This document shows positions 11,601-23,370 of a stretch of 64,000 bases of DNA, piece by piece. The notes below the pieces were generated by a model. It worked only from the letters and a program-made list of their open reading frames with translations, was not told the origin of the DNA and searched no databases. How positions within the stretch are numbered: position 1 is the first letter of the stretch; every line of letters begins with the position of its first letter. The stretch is from Hippophae tibetana (lineage: Eukaryota > Streptophyta > Magnoliopsida > Rosales > Elaeagnaceae): the NCBI GenBank assembly GCA_037013495.1, contig CM072801.1, positions 31,918,001-31,982,000 of the forward strand, in the 5' to 3' direction. The translations under genes were made by a program, and so were the position numbers.

Positions 11601-14477
11601 TTCTTTGTACCTTTTTCTTGTTTTATGTTTTCTGTGTGCAACCTATTTTTTCTTTTGAAAGAAACAATAGAGCTACTGCATTTCGTTGTTTCAAGAAAAA
11701 CGAGGCTATTAATATCGGAGGAAATATGAAACTGTTATAACTTTTAATTCGTGCATCGAAATGACTATTGTACTGTATCAAATCGTAGCCATTTCGATTT
11801 CAAAAAACACACTCCAAGAATAGTTTAGTTATCAACATTTTTTTACCCCAAATATACTATGTTTACACTACTTGCCGACCTCTAAACGATAGGTGGCATC
11901 TCATTGCATTGTAATCTCTTCTTGTCCTTTCCAGTTCCAATTTGTTCATCTTAACCCATTTAAAAGCAATTTACTCATTCTTAATCCTTTGAGTTCCTAT
12001 GTTGTTCGCCGAAAGGTTCCGCTTAATTTTGTATCAAAGCCTTGGTTGCTGAAAATATGGTATCTATCTTCATATATTCATTTTTTGAATTTTACATTTA
12101 AAAACACTTTGTCCATTTAATTTTCTTTGCTTTCATAATTAACAAACCACAAAGAAAGATTGATATTTGTATAACAAATCTAGTGTTTTCTTACAAATTT
12201 ATAGTTATTATTTTGTCTTTCGATTTTATTCCCTAGTTTTATTTAAATTCTTTGTACCATTTTCTTGTTTTTTGTTTTCTGTGTGCGACCTATTTTTTCT
12301 TTTGAAAGAAACAATAGAGCTACTACATTTCGTAGTTTCAAGAAAAACTAGGTTATCAATATCGGTGGCAATATTAAAATATTGTAGCTTTTAATTTGTT
12401 CATCGAAATGACTATTATAATCTTTCGAATCGCAACTCTTTCTATTCCTAAAAAGACAATGAAAGAATAGTTTGGTTATCGCCATTTTTTTAAGCAAAAT
12501 TACTTTGTTTACACTACTTGCCAACCTCTAATAGGTTGGTGGCATTAAATTGCATTCTTTTCTATGCATGTTCTTTTTGGTTAAAATTTGATCATCTTAA
12601 CACTATTCTAAGAAATTTAATCATTTTTAATCCGTTGAGTTCCTAGGTTGTCCTCCTAAAGTTTCGCATCATTTGGTATCAATGCCTTGGTTGCTGAAAA
12701 TATGGTATCTATCTTCATATATTCATTTTTTGCATTTTACATTTAAAAACACTTTGTCTATTTAATTTTCTTTGCTTTCATAAGTTACAAACCACAAAGA
12801 AAGATAAATATGTGTATAACATGTCTTGTGTTTTGTTACAGTTTTGTAGTCATTATTCTGTCTTTCGATTTAATTTCCTAGGTTTATTTAAATTCTTTGT
12901 ACCTTTTTCTTGTTTTATGTTTTCTGTGTGCAACCTATTTTTTCTTTTGAAAGAAACTATAGAGCTACTGCATTTCGTTGTTTCAAGAAAAACGAGGCTA
13001 TTAATATCGGAGGAAATATGAAACTGTTATTACTTTTAATTCGTGCATCGAAATGACTATTGTACTGTATCAAATCGTAGCCATTTCGATTTCAAAAAAC
13101 ACACTCCAAGAATAGTTTAGTTATCAACATTTTTTTACCCCAAATATACTATGTTTACACTTCTTGCCGACCTCTAAACGATAGGTGGCATCTCATTGCG
13201 TTGTAATCTCTTCTTTTCCTTTCCAGTTCCAATTTGTTCATCTTAACCCATTTAAAAGCAATTTACTCATTCTTAATCCTTTGAGTTCCTATGTTGTTCG
13301 CCTAAAGGTTCCGCTTAATTTTGTATCAAAGCCTTGGTTGCTGAAAATATGGTATCTATCTTCATATATTCATTTTTTGAATTTTACATTTAAAAACACT
13401 TTGTCCATTTAATTTTCTTTGCTTTCATAATTAACAAACCACAAAGAAAGATAGATATTTGTATAACAAGTCTAGTGTTTTCTTACAATTTTATAGTTAT
13501 TATTTTGTCTTTCGATTTTATTCCCTAGTTTTATTTAAATTCTTTTTACCATTTTCTTGTTTTTTGTTTTCTGTGTGCGACCTATTTTTTCTTTTGAAAG
13601 AAACAATAGAGCTACTACATTTCGTAGTTTCAAGAAAAACTAGGTTATCAATATCGGTGGCAATATTAAAATATTGTAGCTTTTAATTCGTTCATCGAAA
13701 TGACTATTATAATCTTTCGAATCGCAACTCTTTCTATTCCTAAAAAGACAATGAAAGAATAGTTTGGTTATCGCCATTTTTTTTAAGCAAAATTACTTTG
13801 TTTACACTACTTGCCAACCTCTAATAGGTTGGTGGCATTAAATTGCATTCTTTTCTATGCATGTTCTTTTTGGTTAAAATTTGATCATCTTAACACTATT
13901 CTAAGAAATTTAATCATTTTTAATCCGTTGAGTTCCTAGGTTGTCCTCCTAAAGTTTCGCATCATTTGGTATCAATGCCTTGGTTGCTGAAAATATGGTA
14001 TCTATCTTCATATATTCATTTTTTGCATTTTACATTGAAAAACACTTTGTCTATTTAATTTTCTTTGCTTTCATAAGTTACAAACCACAAAGAAAGATAA
14101 ATATTTGTATAACAAGTCTTGTGTTTTGTTACAGTTTTGTAGTCATGATTCTGTCTTTCGATTTAATTTCCTAGGTTTATTTAAATTCTTTGTACCTTTT
14201 TCTTGTTTTATGTTTTCTGTGTGCAACCTATTTTTTCTTTTGAAAGAAACAATAGAGCTACTGCATTTCGTTGTTTCAAGAAAAACGAGGCTATTAATAT
14301 CGGAGGAAATATGAAACTGTTATAACTTTTAATTCGTGCATCGAAATGACTACTGTACTGTATCAAATCGTAGCCATTTCGATTTCAAAAAACACACTGC
14401 AAGAATAGTTTAGTTATCAACATTTTTTTACCCCAAATATACTATGTTTACACTACTTGCCGACCTCTAAACGATAG
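8662..14477 (+). repeat. Domain I block copy 2 (9 units, 5816 bp)
   Basis: The unit order is A B A A' B A B A B. It begins like block copy 1 but lacks the 1291-bp doublings found at 3.8-6.6 kb in that copy. Its last A-B pair (13185, 13832) matches 7369/8016 at an offset of 5816 bp, including an eight-T run after CGCCA that makes both A-to-B intervals 647 bp and a GTACC to TTACC change in both A units. Copies 1 and 2 therefore share both ends but differ by four units in the middle, as expected after unequal exchange inside a larger repeat. Confidence 0.78.
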
Positions 14478-15769
14478 GTGGCATCTCATTGCGTTGTAAT
14501 CTCTTCTTTTCCTTTCCAGTTCCAATTTGTTCATCTTAACCCATTTAAAAGCAATTTACTCATTCTTAATCCTTTGAGTTCCTATGTTGTTAGCCGAAAG
14601 GTTCCGCTTAATTTTGTATCAAAGCCTTGGTTGCTGAAAATATGGTATCTATCTTCATGTATTCATTTTTTGAATTTTACATTTAAAAACACTTTGTCCA
14701 TTTAATTTTCTTTGCTTTCATAATTAACAAACCACAAAGAAAGATAGATATTTGTATAACAAGTCTAGTGTTTTCTTACAATTTTATAGTTATTATTTTG
14801 TCTTTCGATTTTATTCCCTAGTTTTATTTAAATTCTTTGTACCATTTTCTTGTTTTTTGTTTTCTGTGTGCAACGTATTTTTTCTTTTGAAAGAAACAAT
14901 AGAGCTACTACATTTCGTAGTTTCAAGAAAAACTAGGTTATTAATATCGGTGGCAATATTAAAATATTGTAGCTTTTAATTCGTTCATCGAAATGACTAT
15001 TATAATCTTTCGAATCGCAAATCTTTCTATTCCTAAAAAGACAATGAAAGAATAGTTTGGTTATCGGCATTTTTTTAAGCAAAATTACTTTGTTTACACT
15101 ACTTGCCAACCTCTAATAGGTTGGTGGCATTAAATTGCATTCTTTTCTATGCATGTTCTTTTTGGTTAAAATTTGATCATCTTAACACTATTCTAAGAAA
15201 TTTAATCATTTTTAATCCGTTGAGTTCCTAGGTTGTCCTCCTAAAGTTTCGCATCATTTGGTATCAATGCCTTGGTTGCTGAAAATATGGTATCTATCTT
15301 CATATATTCATTTTTTGCATTTTACATTTAAAAACACTTTGTCTATTTAATTTTCTTTGCTTTCATAAGTTACAAACCACAAAGAAAGATAAATATTTGT
15401 ATAACAAGTCTTGTGTTTTGTTACAGTTTTGTAGTCATGATTCTGTCTTTCGATTTAATTTCCTAGGTTTATTTAAATTCTTTGTACCTTTTTCTTGTTT
15501 TATGTTTTCTGTGTGCAACCTATTTTTTCTTTTGAAAGAAACAATAGAGCTACTGCATTTCGTTGTTTCAAGAAAAACGAGGCTATTAATATCGGAGGAA
15601 ATATGAAACTGTTATAACTTTTAATTCGTGCATCGAAATGACTATTGTACTGTATCAAATCGTAGCCATTTCGATTTCAAAAAACACACTCCAAGAATAG
15701 TTTAGTTATCAACATTTTTTTACCCCAAATATACTATGTTTACACTACTTGCCGACCTCTAAACGATAG

Positions 15770-17708
15770 GTGGCATCTCATTGCGTTGTAATCTCTTCTT
15801 GTCCTTTCCAGTTCCAATTTGTTCATCTTAACCCATTTAAAAGCAATTTACTCATTCTTAATCCTTTGAGTTCCTATGTTGTTCGCCTAAAGGTTCCGCT
15901 TAATTTTGTATCAAAGCCTTGGTTGCTGAAAATATGGTATCTATCTTCATATATTCATTTTTTGAATTTTACATTTAAAAACACTTTGTCCATTTAATTT
16001 TCTTTGCTTTCATAATTAACAAACCACAAAGAAAGATAGATATTTGTATAACAAGTCTAGTGTTTTCTTACAATTTTGTAGTTATTATTTTGTCTTTCGA
16101 TTTTATTCCCTAGTTTTATTTAAATTCTTTGTACCATTTTCTTGTTTTTTGTTTTCTGTGTGCGACCTATTTTTTCTTTTGAAAGAAACAATAGAGCTAC
16201 TACATTTCGTAGTTTCAAGAAAACTGAGGCTATTAATATCGGTGGCAATATTAAACTGTAATAACTTTTAATTCATGCATCGAAATGACAATTATAATGT
16301 ATCAAATCGTAGCTCTTTCGATTTCAAAAAACACACTGCAAGAATAGTTTAGTTATCAACATTTTTTTATCCCAAATATACTATGTTTACACTACTTGCC
16401 GACCTCTAAACGATAGGTGGCATCTCATTGCGTTGTAATCTCTTCTTTTCCTTTCCAGTTCCAATTTGTTCATCTTAACCCATTTAAAAGCAATTTACTC
16501 ATTCTTAATCCTTTGAGTTCCTATGTTGTTCGCCTAAAGGTTCCGCTTAATTTTGTATCAAAGCCTTGGTTGCTGAAAATATGGTATCTATCTTCATATA
16601 TTCATTTTTTGAATTTTACATTTAAAAACACTTTGTCCATTTAATTTTCTTTGCTTTCATAATTAACAAACCACAAAGAAAGATAGATATTTGTATAACA
16701 AGTCTAGTGTTTTCTTACAATTTTATAGTTATTATTTTGTATTTCGATTTTATTCCCTAGTTTTATTTAAATTCTTTGTACCATTTTCATGTTTTTTGTT
16801 TTCTGTGTGCGACCTATTTTTTCTTTTGAAAGAAACAATAGAGCTACTACATTTCGTAGTTTCAAGAAAAACTAGGTTATCAATATCGGTGGCAATATTA
16901 AAATATTGTAGCTTTTAATTTGTTCATCGAAATGACTATTATAATCTTTCGAATCGCAACTCTTTCTATTCCTAAAAAGACAATGAAAGAATAGTTTGGT
17001 TATCGCCATTTTTTTAAGCAAAATTACTTTGTTTACACTACTTGCCAACCTCTAATAGGTTGGTGGCATTAAATTGCATTCTTTTCTATGCATGTTCTTT
17101 TTGGTTAAAATTTGATCCTCTTAACACTATTCTAAGAAATTTAATCATTTTTAATCCGTTGAGTTCCTAGGTTGTCCTCCTAAAGTTTCGCATCATTTGG
17201 TATCAATGCCTTGGTTGCTGAAAATATGGTATCTATCTTCATATATTCATTTTTTGCATTTTACATTGAAAAACACTTTGTCTATTTAATTTTCTTTGCT
17301 TTCATAAGTTACAAACCACAAAGAAAGATAAATATTTGTATAACAAGTCTTGTGTTTTGTTACAGTTTTGTAGTCATGATTCTGTCTTTCGATTTAATTT
17401 CCTAGGTTTATTTAAATTCTTTGTACCTTTTTCTTGTTTTATGTTTTCTGTGTGCAACCTATTTTTTCTTTTGAAAGAAACAATAGAGCTACTGCATTTC
17501 GTTGTTTCAAGAAAAACGAGGCTATTAATATCGGAGGAAATATGAAACTGTTATAACTTTTAATTCGTGCATCGAAATGACTATTGTACTGTATCAAATC
17601 GTAGCCATTTCGATTTCAAAAAACACACTCCAAGAATAGTTTAGTTATCAACATTTTTTTACCCCAAATATACTATGTTTACACTACTTGCCGACCTCTA
17701 AACGATAG
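15770..17708 (+). repeat. 1939-bp trimer (A-A'-B), copy 1
   Basis: Three rare variants tie this trio to the next one: A instead of C at 16741 (GTATTTCG), A instead of T at 16789 (TTTTCATG) and C instead of A at 17118 (GATCCTCTT). Each recurs exactly 1939 bp downstream, and I saw none of them in other units. The true edges may lie some way off the landmark coordinates used here. Confidence 0.82.
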
Positions 17709-19647
17709 GTGGCATCTCATTGCGTTGTAATCTCTTCTTGTCCTTTCCAGTTCCAATTTGTTCATCTTAACCCATTTAAAAGCAATTTACTCATTCTTAA
17801 TCCTTTGAGTTCCTATGTTGTTCGCCTAAAGGTTCCGCTTAATTTTGTATCAAAGCCTTGGTTGCTGAAAATATGGTATCTATCTTCATATATTCATTTT
17901 TTGAATTTTACATTTAAAAACACTTTGTCCATTTAATTTTCTTTGCTTTCATAATTAACAAACCACAAAGAAAGATAGATATTTGTATAACAAGTCTAGT
18001 GTTTTCTTACAATTTTGTAGTTATTATTTTGTCTTTCGATTTTATTCCCTAGTTTTATTTAAATTCTTTGTACCATTTTCTTGTTTTTTGTTTTCTGTGT
18101 GCGACCTATTTTTTCTTTTGAAAGAAACAATAGAGCTACTACATTTCGTAGTTTCAAGAAAACTGAGGCTATTAATATCGGTGGCAATATTAAACTGTAA
18201 TAACTTTTAATTCATGCATCGAAATGACAATTATAATGTATCAAATCGTAGCTCTTTCGATTTCAAAAAACACACTGCAAGAATAGTTTAGTTATCAACA
18301 TTTTTTTATCCCAAATATACTATGTTTACACTACTTGCCGACCTCTAAACGATAGGTGGCATCTCATTGCGTTGTAATCTCTTCTTTTCCTTTCCAGTTC
18401 CAATTTGTTCATCTTAACCCATTTAAAAGCAATTTACTCATTCTTAATCCTTTGAGTTCCTATGTTGTTCGCCTAAAGGTTCCGCTTAATTTTGTATCAA
18501 AGCCTTGGTTGCTGAAAATATGGTATCTATCTTCATATATTCATTTTTTGAATTTTACATTTAAAAACACTTTGTCCATTTAATTTTCTTTGCTTTCATA
18601 ATTAACAAACCACAAAGAAAGATAGATATTTGTATAACAAGTCTAGTGTTTTCTTACAATTTTATAGTTATTATTTTGTATTTCGATTTTATTCCCTAGT
18701 TTTATTTAAATTCTTTGTACCATTTTCATGTTTTTTGTTTTCTGTGTGCGACCTATTTTTTCTTTTGAAAGAAACAATAGAGCTACTACATTTCGTAGTT
18801 TCAAGAAAAACTAGGTTATCAATATCGGTGGCAATATTAAAATATTGTAGCTTTTAATTTGTTCATCGAAATGACTATTATAATCTTTCGAATCGCAACT
18901 CTTTCTATTCCTAAAAAGACAATGAAAGAATAGTTTGGTTATCGCCATTTTTTTAAGCAAAATTACTTTGTTTACACTACTTGCCAACCTCTAATAGGTT
19001 GGTGGCATTAAATTGCATTCTTTTCTATGCATGTTCTTTTTGGTTAAAATTTGATCCTCTTAACACTATTCTAAGAAATTTAATCATTTTTAATCCGTTG
19101 AGTTCCTAGGTTGTCCTCCTAAAGTTTCGCATCATTTGGTATCAATGCCTTGGTTGCTGAAAATATGGTATCTATCTTCATATATTCATTTTTTGCATTT
19201 TACATTGAAAAACACTTTGTCTATTTAATTTTCTTTGCTTTCATAAGTTACAAACCACAAAGAAAGATAAATATTTGTATAACAAGTCTTGTGTTTTGTT
19301 ACAGTTTTGTAGTCATGATTCTGTCTTTCGATTTAATTTCCTAGGTTTATTTAAATTCTTTGTACCTTTTTCTTGTTTTATGTTTTCTGTGTGCAACCTA
19401 TTTTTTCTTTTGAAAGAAACAATAGAGCTACTGCATTTCGTTGTTTCAAGAAAAACGAGGCTATTAATATCGGAGGAAATATGAAACTGTTATAACTTTT
19501 AATTCGTGCATCGAAATGACTATTGTACTGTATCAAATCGTAGCCATTTCGATTTCAAAAAACACACTCCAAGAATAGTTTAGTTATCAACATTTTTTTA
19601 CCCCAAATATACTATGTTTACACTACTTGCCGACCTCTAAACGATAG
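17709..19647 (+). repeat. 1939-bp trimer (A-A'-B), copy 2
   Basis: Tandem copy of the preceding trio. The shared rare variants lie at 18680, 18728 and 19057. The A unit that follows (19648) carries GTTCGCCGAAAGG, whereas 17709 carries GTTCGCCTAAAGG, so the copy ends about there. Confidence 0.82.
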
Positions 19648-20938
19648 GTGGCATCTCATTGCGTTGTAATCTCTTCTTGTCCTTTCCAGTTCCAATTTGT
19701 TCATCTTAACCCATTTAAAAGCAATTTACTCATTCTTAATCCTTTGAGTTCCTATGTTGTTCGCCGAAAGGTTCCGCTTAATTTTGTATCAAAGCCTTGG
19801 TTGCTGAAAATATGGTATCTATCTTCATATATTCATTTTTTGAATTTTACATTTAAAAACACTTTGTCCATTTAATTTTCTTTGCTTTCATAATTAACAA
19901 ACCACAAAGAAAGATAGATATTTGTATAACAAGTCTAGTGTTTTCTTACAAATTTATAGTTATTATTTTGTCTTTCGATTTTATTCCCTAGTTTTATTTA
20001 AATTCTTTGTACCATTTTCTTGTTTTTTGTTTTCTGTGTGCAACGTATTTTTTCTTTTGAAAGAAACAATAGAGCTACTACATTTCGTAGTTTCAAGAAA
20101 AACTAGGTTATTAATATCGGTGGCAATATTAAAATATTGTAGCTTTTAATTTGTTCATCGAAATGACTATTATAATCTTTCGAATCGCAAATCTTTCTAT
20201 TCCTAAAAAGACAATGAAAGAATAGTTTGGTTATCGGCATTTTTTTAAGCAAAATTACTTTGTTTACACTACTTGCCAACCTCTAATAGGTTGGTGGCAT
20301 TAAATTGCATTCTTTTCTATGCATGTTCTTTTTGGTTAAAATTTGATCATCTTAACACTATTCTAAGAAATTTAATCATTTTTAATCCGTTGAGTTCCTA
20401 GGTTGTCCTCCTAAAGTTTCGCATCATTTGGTATCAATGCCTTGGTTGCTGAAAATATGGTATCTATCTTCATATATTCATTTTTTGCATTTTACATTTA
20501 AAAACACTTTGTCTATTTAATTTTCTTTGCTTTCATAAGTTACAAACCACAAAGAAAGATAAATATTTGTATAACAAGTCTTGTGTTTTGTTACAGTTTT
20601 GTAGTCATTATTCTGTCTTTCGATTTAATTTCCTAGGTTTATTTAAATTCTTTGTACCTTTTTCTTGTTTTATGTTTTCTGTTTGCAACCTATTTTTTCT
20701 TTTGAAAGAAACAATAGAGCTACTGCATTTCGTTGTTTCAAGAAAAACGAGGCTATTAATATCGGAGGAAATATGAAACTGTTATAACTTTTAATTCGTG
20801 CATCGAAATGACTATTGTACTGTATCAAATCGTAGCCATTTCGATTTCAAAAAACACACTGCAAGAATAGTTTATTTATCAACATTTTTTACCCCAAATA
20901 TACTATGTTTACACTACTTGCCGACCTCTAAACGATAG

Positions 20939-23370
20939 GTGGCATCTCATTGCGTTGTAATCTCTTCTTGTCCTTTCCAGTTCCAATTTGTTCATCTTAA
21001 CCCATTTAAAAGCAATTTACTCATTCTTAATCTTTTGAGTTCCTATATTGTTCGCCTAAAGGTTCCGCTTAATTTTGTATCAAAGCCTTGGTTGCTGAAA
21101 ATATGGTATCTATCTTCATATATTCATTTTTTGAATTTTACATTTAAAAACACTTTGTCCATTTAATTTTCTTTGCTTTCATAATTAACAAACCACAAAG
21201 AAAGATAGATATTTGTATAACAAGTCTAGTGTTTTCTTACAATTTTGTAGTTATTATTTTGTCTTTCGATTTTATTCCCTAGTTTTATTTAAATTCTTTG
21301 TACCATTTTCTTGTTTTTTGTTTTCTGTGTGCGACCTATTTTTTCTTTTGAAAGAAACAATGGAGCTACTACATTTCGTAGTTTCAAGAAAAACTAGGTT
21401 ATTAATATCGGTGGCAATATTAAACTATTGTACCTTTTAATTCGTGCATCGAAATGACAATTATAATCTTTCGAATCGTAACTCTTTCTATTCCTAAAAA
21501 GACAATGAAAGAATAGTTTGGTTATCGGCATTTTTTTAAAGCAAAATTACTTTGTTTACACTACTTGCCAACCTCTAATAGGTTGGTGGCATTAAATTGC
21601 ATTCTTTTCTATGCATGTTCTTTTTGGTTAAAATTTGATCATCTTAACACTATTCTAAGAAATTTAATCATTTTTAATCCGTTGAGTTCCTAGGTTGTCC
21701 TCCTAAAGTTTCGCATCATTTGGTATCAATGCCTTGGTTGCTGAAAATATGGTATCTATCTTCATATATTCATTTTTTGAATTTTACATTTAAAAACACT
21801 TTGTCTAATTAATTTTCTTTGCTTTCATAAGTTACAAACCACAAAAAAAGATAAATATTTGTATAACAAGTGTTGTGTTTTCTTACAATTTTGTAGTCAT
21901 TATTTTATCTTTCCATTTAATTTCTTAGTTTTATTTAAATTCTTTTTACCTTTTTCTTGTTTTATGTTTTCTGTGTGCAACCTATTTTTTCTTTTGAAAG
22001 AAACAATAGAGCTACAACATTTCGTAGTTTCAAGAAAAATTAGGTTATTAATATCGGAGGAAATATGAAACTGTTATAACTTTTAATTCGTGCATCGAAA
22101 TGACTATTGTACTGTATCAAATCGTAGCCATTTCGATTTCAAAAAACACACTGCAAGAATAGTTTAGTTATCAACATTTTTTACCCCAAATATGCTATGT
22201 TTACACTACTTGCCGACCTCTAAACGATAGGTGGCATCTCATTGCGTTGTAATCTCTTCTTGTCCTTTCCAGTTCCAATTTGTTCATCTTAACCCATTTA
22301 AAAGCAATTTACTCATTCTTAATCTTTTGAGTTCCTATATTGTTCGCCTAAAGGTTCCGCTTAATTTTGTATCAAAGCCTTGGTTGCTGAAAATATGGTA
22401 TCTATCTTCATATATTCATTTTTTGAATTTTACATTTAAAAACACTTTGTCCATTTAATTTTCTTTGCTTTCATAATTAACAAACCACAAAGAAAGATAG
22501 ATATTTGTATAACAAGTCTAGTGTTTTCTTACAATTTTGTAGTTATTATTTTGTCTTTCGATTTTATTCCCTAGTTTTATTTAAATTCTTTGTACCATTT
22601 TCTTGTTTTTTGTTTTCTGTGTGCGACCTATTTTTTCTTTTGAAAGAAACAATGGAGCTACTACATTTCGTAGTTTCAAGAAAAACTAGGTTATTAATAT
22701 CGGTGGCAATATTAAACTATTGTACCTTTTAATTCGTGCATCGAAATGACTATTATAATCTTTCGAATCGTAACTCTTTCTATTCCTAAAAAGACAATGA
22801 AAGAATAGTTTGGTTATTGGCATTTTTTTAAAGCAAAATTACTTTGTTTACACTACTTGCCAACCTCTAATAGGTTGGTGGCATTAAATTGCATTCTTTT
22901 CTATGCATGTTCTTTTTGGTTAAAATTTGATCATCTTAACACTATTCTAAGAAATTTAATCATTTTTAATCCGTTGAGTTCCTAGGTTGTCCTCCTAAAG
23001 TTTCGCATCATTTGGTATCAATGCCTTGGTTGCTGAAAATATGGTATCTATCTTCATATATTCATTTTTTGAATTTTACATTTAAAAACACTTTGTCTAA
23101 TTATTTTTCTTTGCTTTCATAAGTTACAAACCACAAAAAAAGATAAATATTTGTATAACAAGTGTTGTGTTTTCTTACAATTTTGTAGTCATTATTTTAT
23201 CTTTCCATTTAATTTCTTAGTTTTATTTAAATTCTTTTTACCTTTTTCTTGTTTTATGTTTTCTGTGTGCAACCTATTTTTTCTTTTGAAAGAAACAATA
23301 GAGCTACAACATTTCGTAGTTTCAAGAAAAATTAGGTTATTAATATCGGTGGCAATTAAACTATTGTAAC
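20939..23370 (+). repeat. Edge of domain I: 1292-bp dimer copied twice, with chimeric B units
   Basis: A units at 20939 and 22231 carry the CTATATTGTTCG variant. The B units at 21586 and 22878 share a longer TTTTTTTAAAGC run (647-bp spacing from the preceding A), CAAGTGTTGTG, and a 3' half otherwise typical of domain II (TTTCCATTTAATTTCTTAG, AAAATTAGG). The first of them returns to the domain I sequence CGGAGGAAATATG at 22058. The second continues as domain II sequence (CGGTGGCAATTAAAC). Confidence 0.8.

Larger units (their letters stand above)
14478..19647 (+). repeat. Domain I block copy 3 (8 units, internally duplicated)
   Basis: The order is A B A A' B A A' B. The first A (14478) has the same rare variants as 264 and 8662, plus its own change to GTTAGCCGAAAGG. 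The next units, 15770 and 16417, match 9954 and 10601 at an offset of 5816 bp. The A-A'-B trio is then present twice, as described for the 1939-bp copies. Confidence 0.75.
1..23370 (+). repeat. Domain I: A/B dimeric satellite (period 1292 bp)
   Basis: Landmarks here are 264, 910, 1556, 2203, 2849, 3495, 4141, 4786, 5432, 6077, 6723, 7369, 8016, 8662, 9308, 9954, 10601, 11247, 11893, 12539, 13185, 13832, 14478, 15124, 15770, 16417, 17063, 17709, 18356, 19002, 19648, 20294, 20939, 21586, 22231 and 22878. Type A has GTGGCATCTCATTGC after the landmark. Type B has GTGGCATTAAATTGC and the dyad CCAACCT...AGGTTGG before it. A and B alternate, except for A-A' doublets at 1556/2203, 9954/10601, 15770/16417 and 17709/18356. 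Units of one type differ at few positions, so the domain was homogenised recently. Confidence 0.93.
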
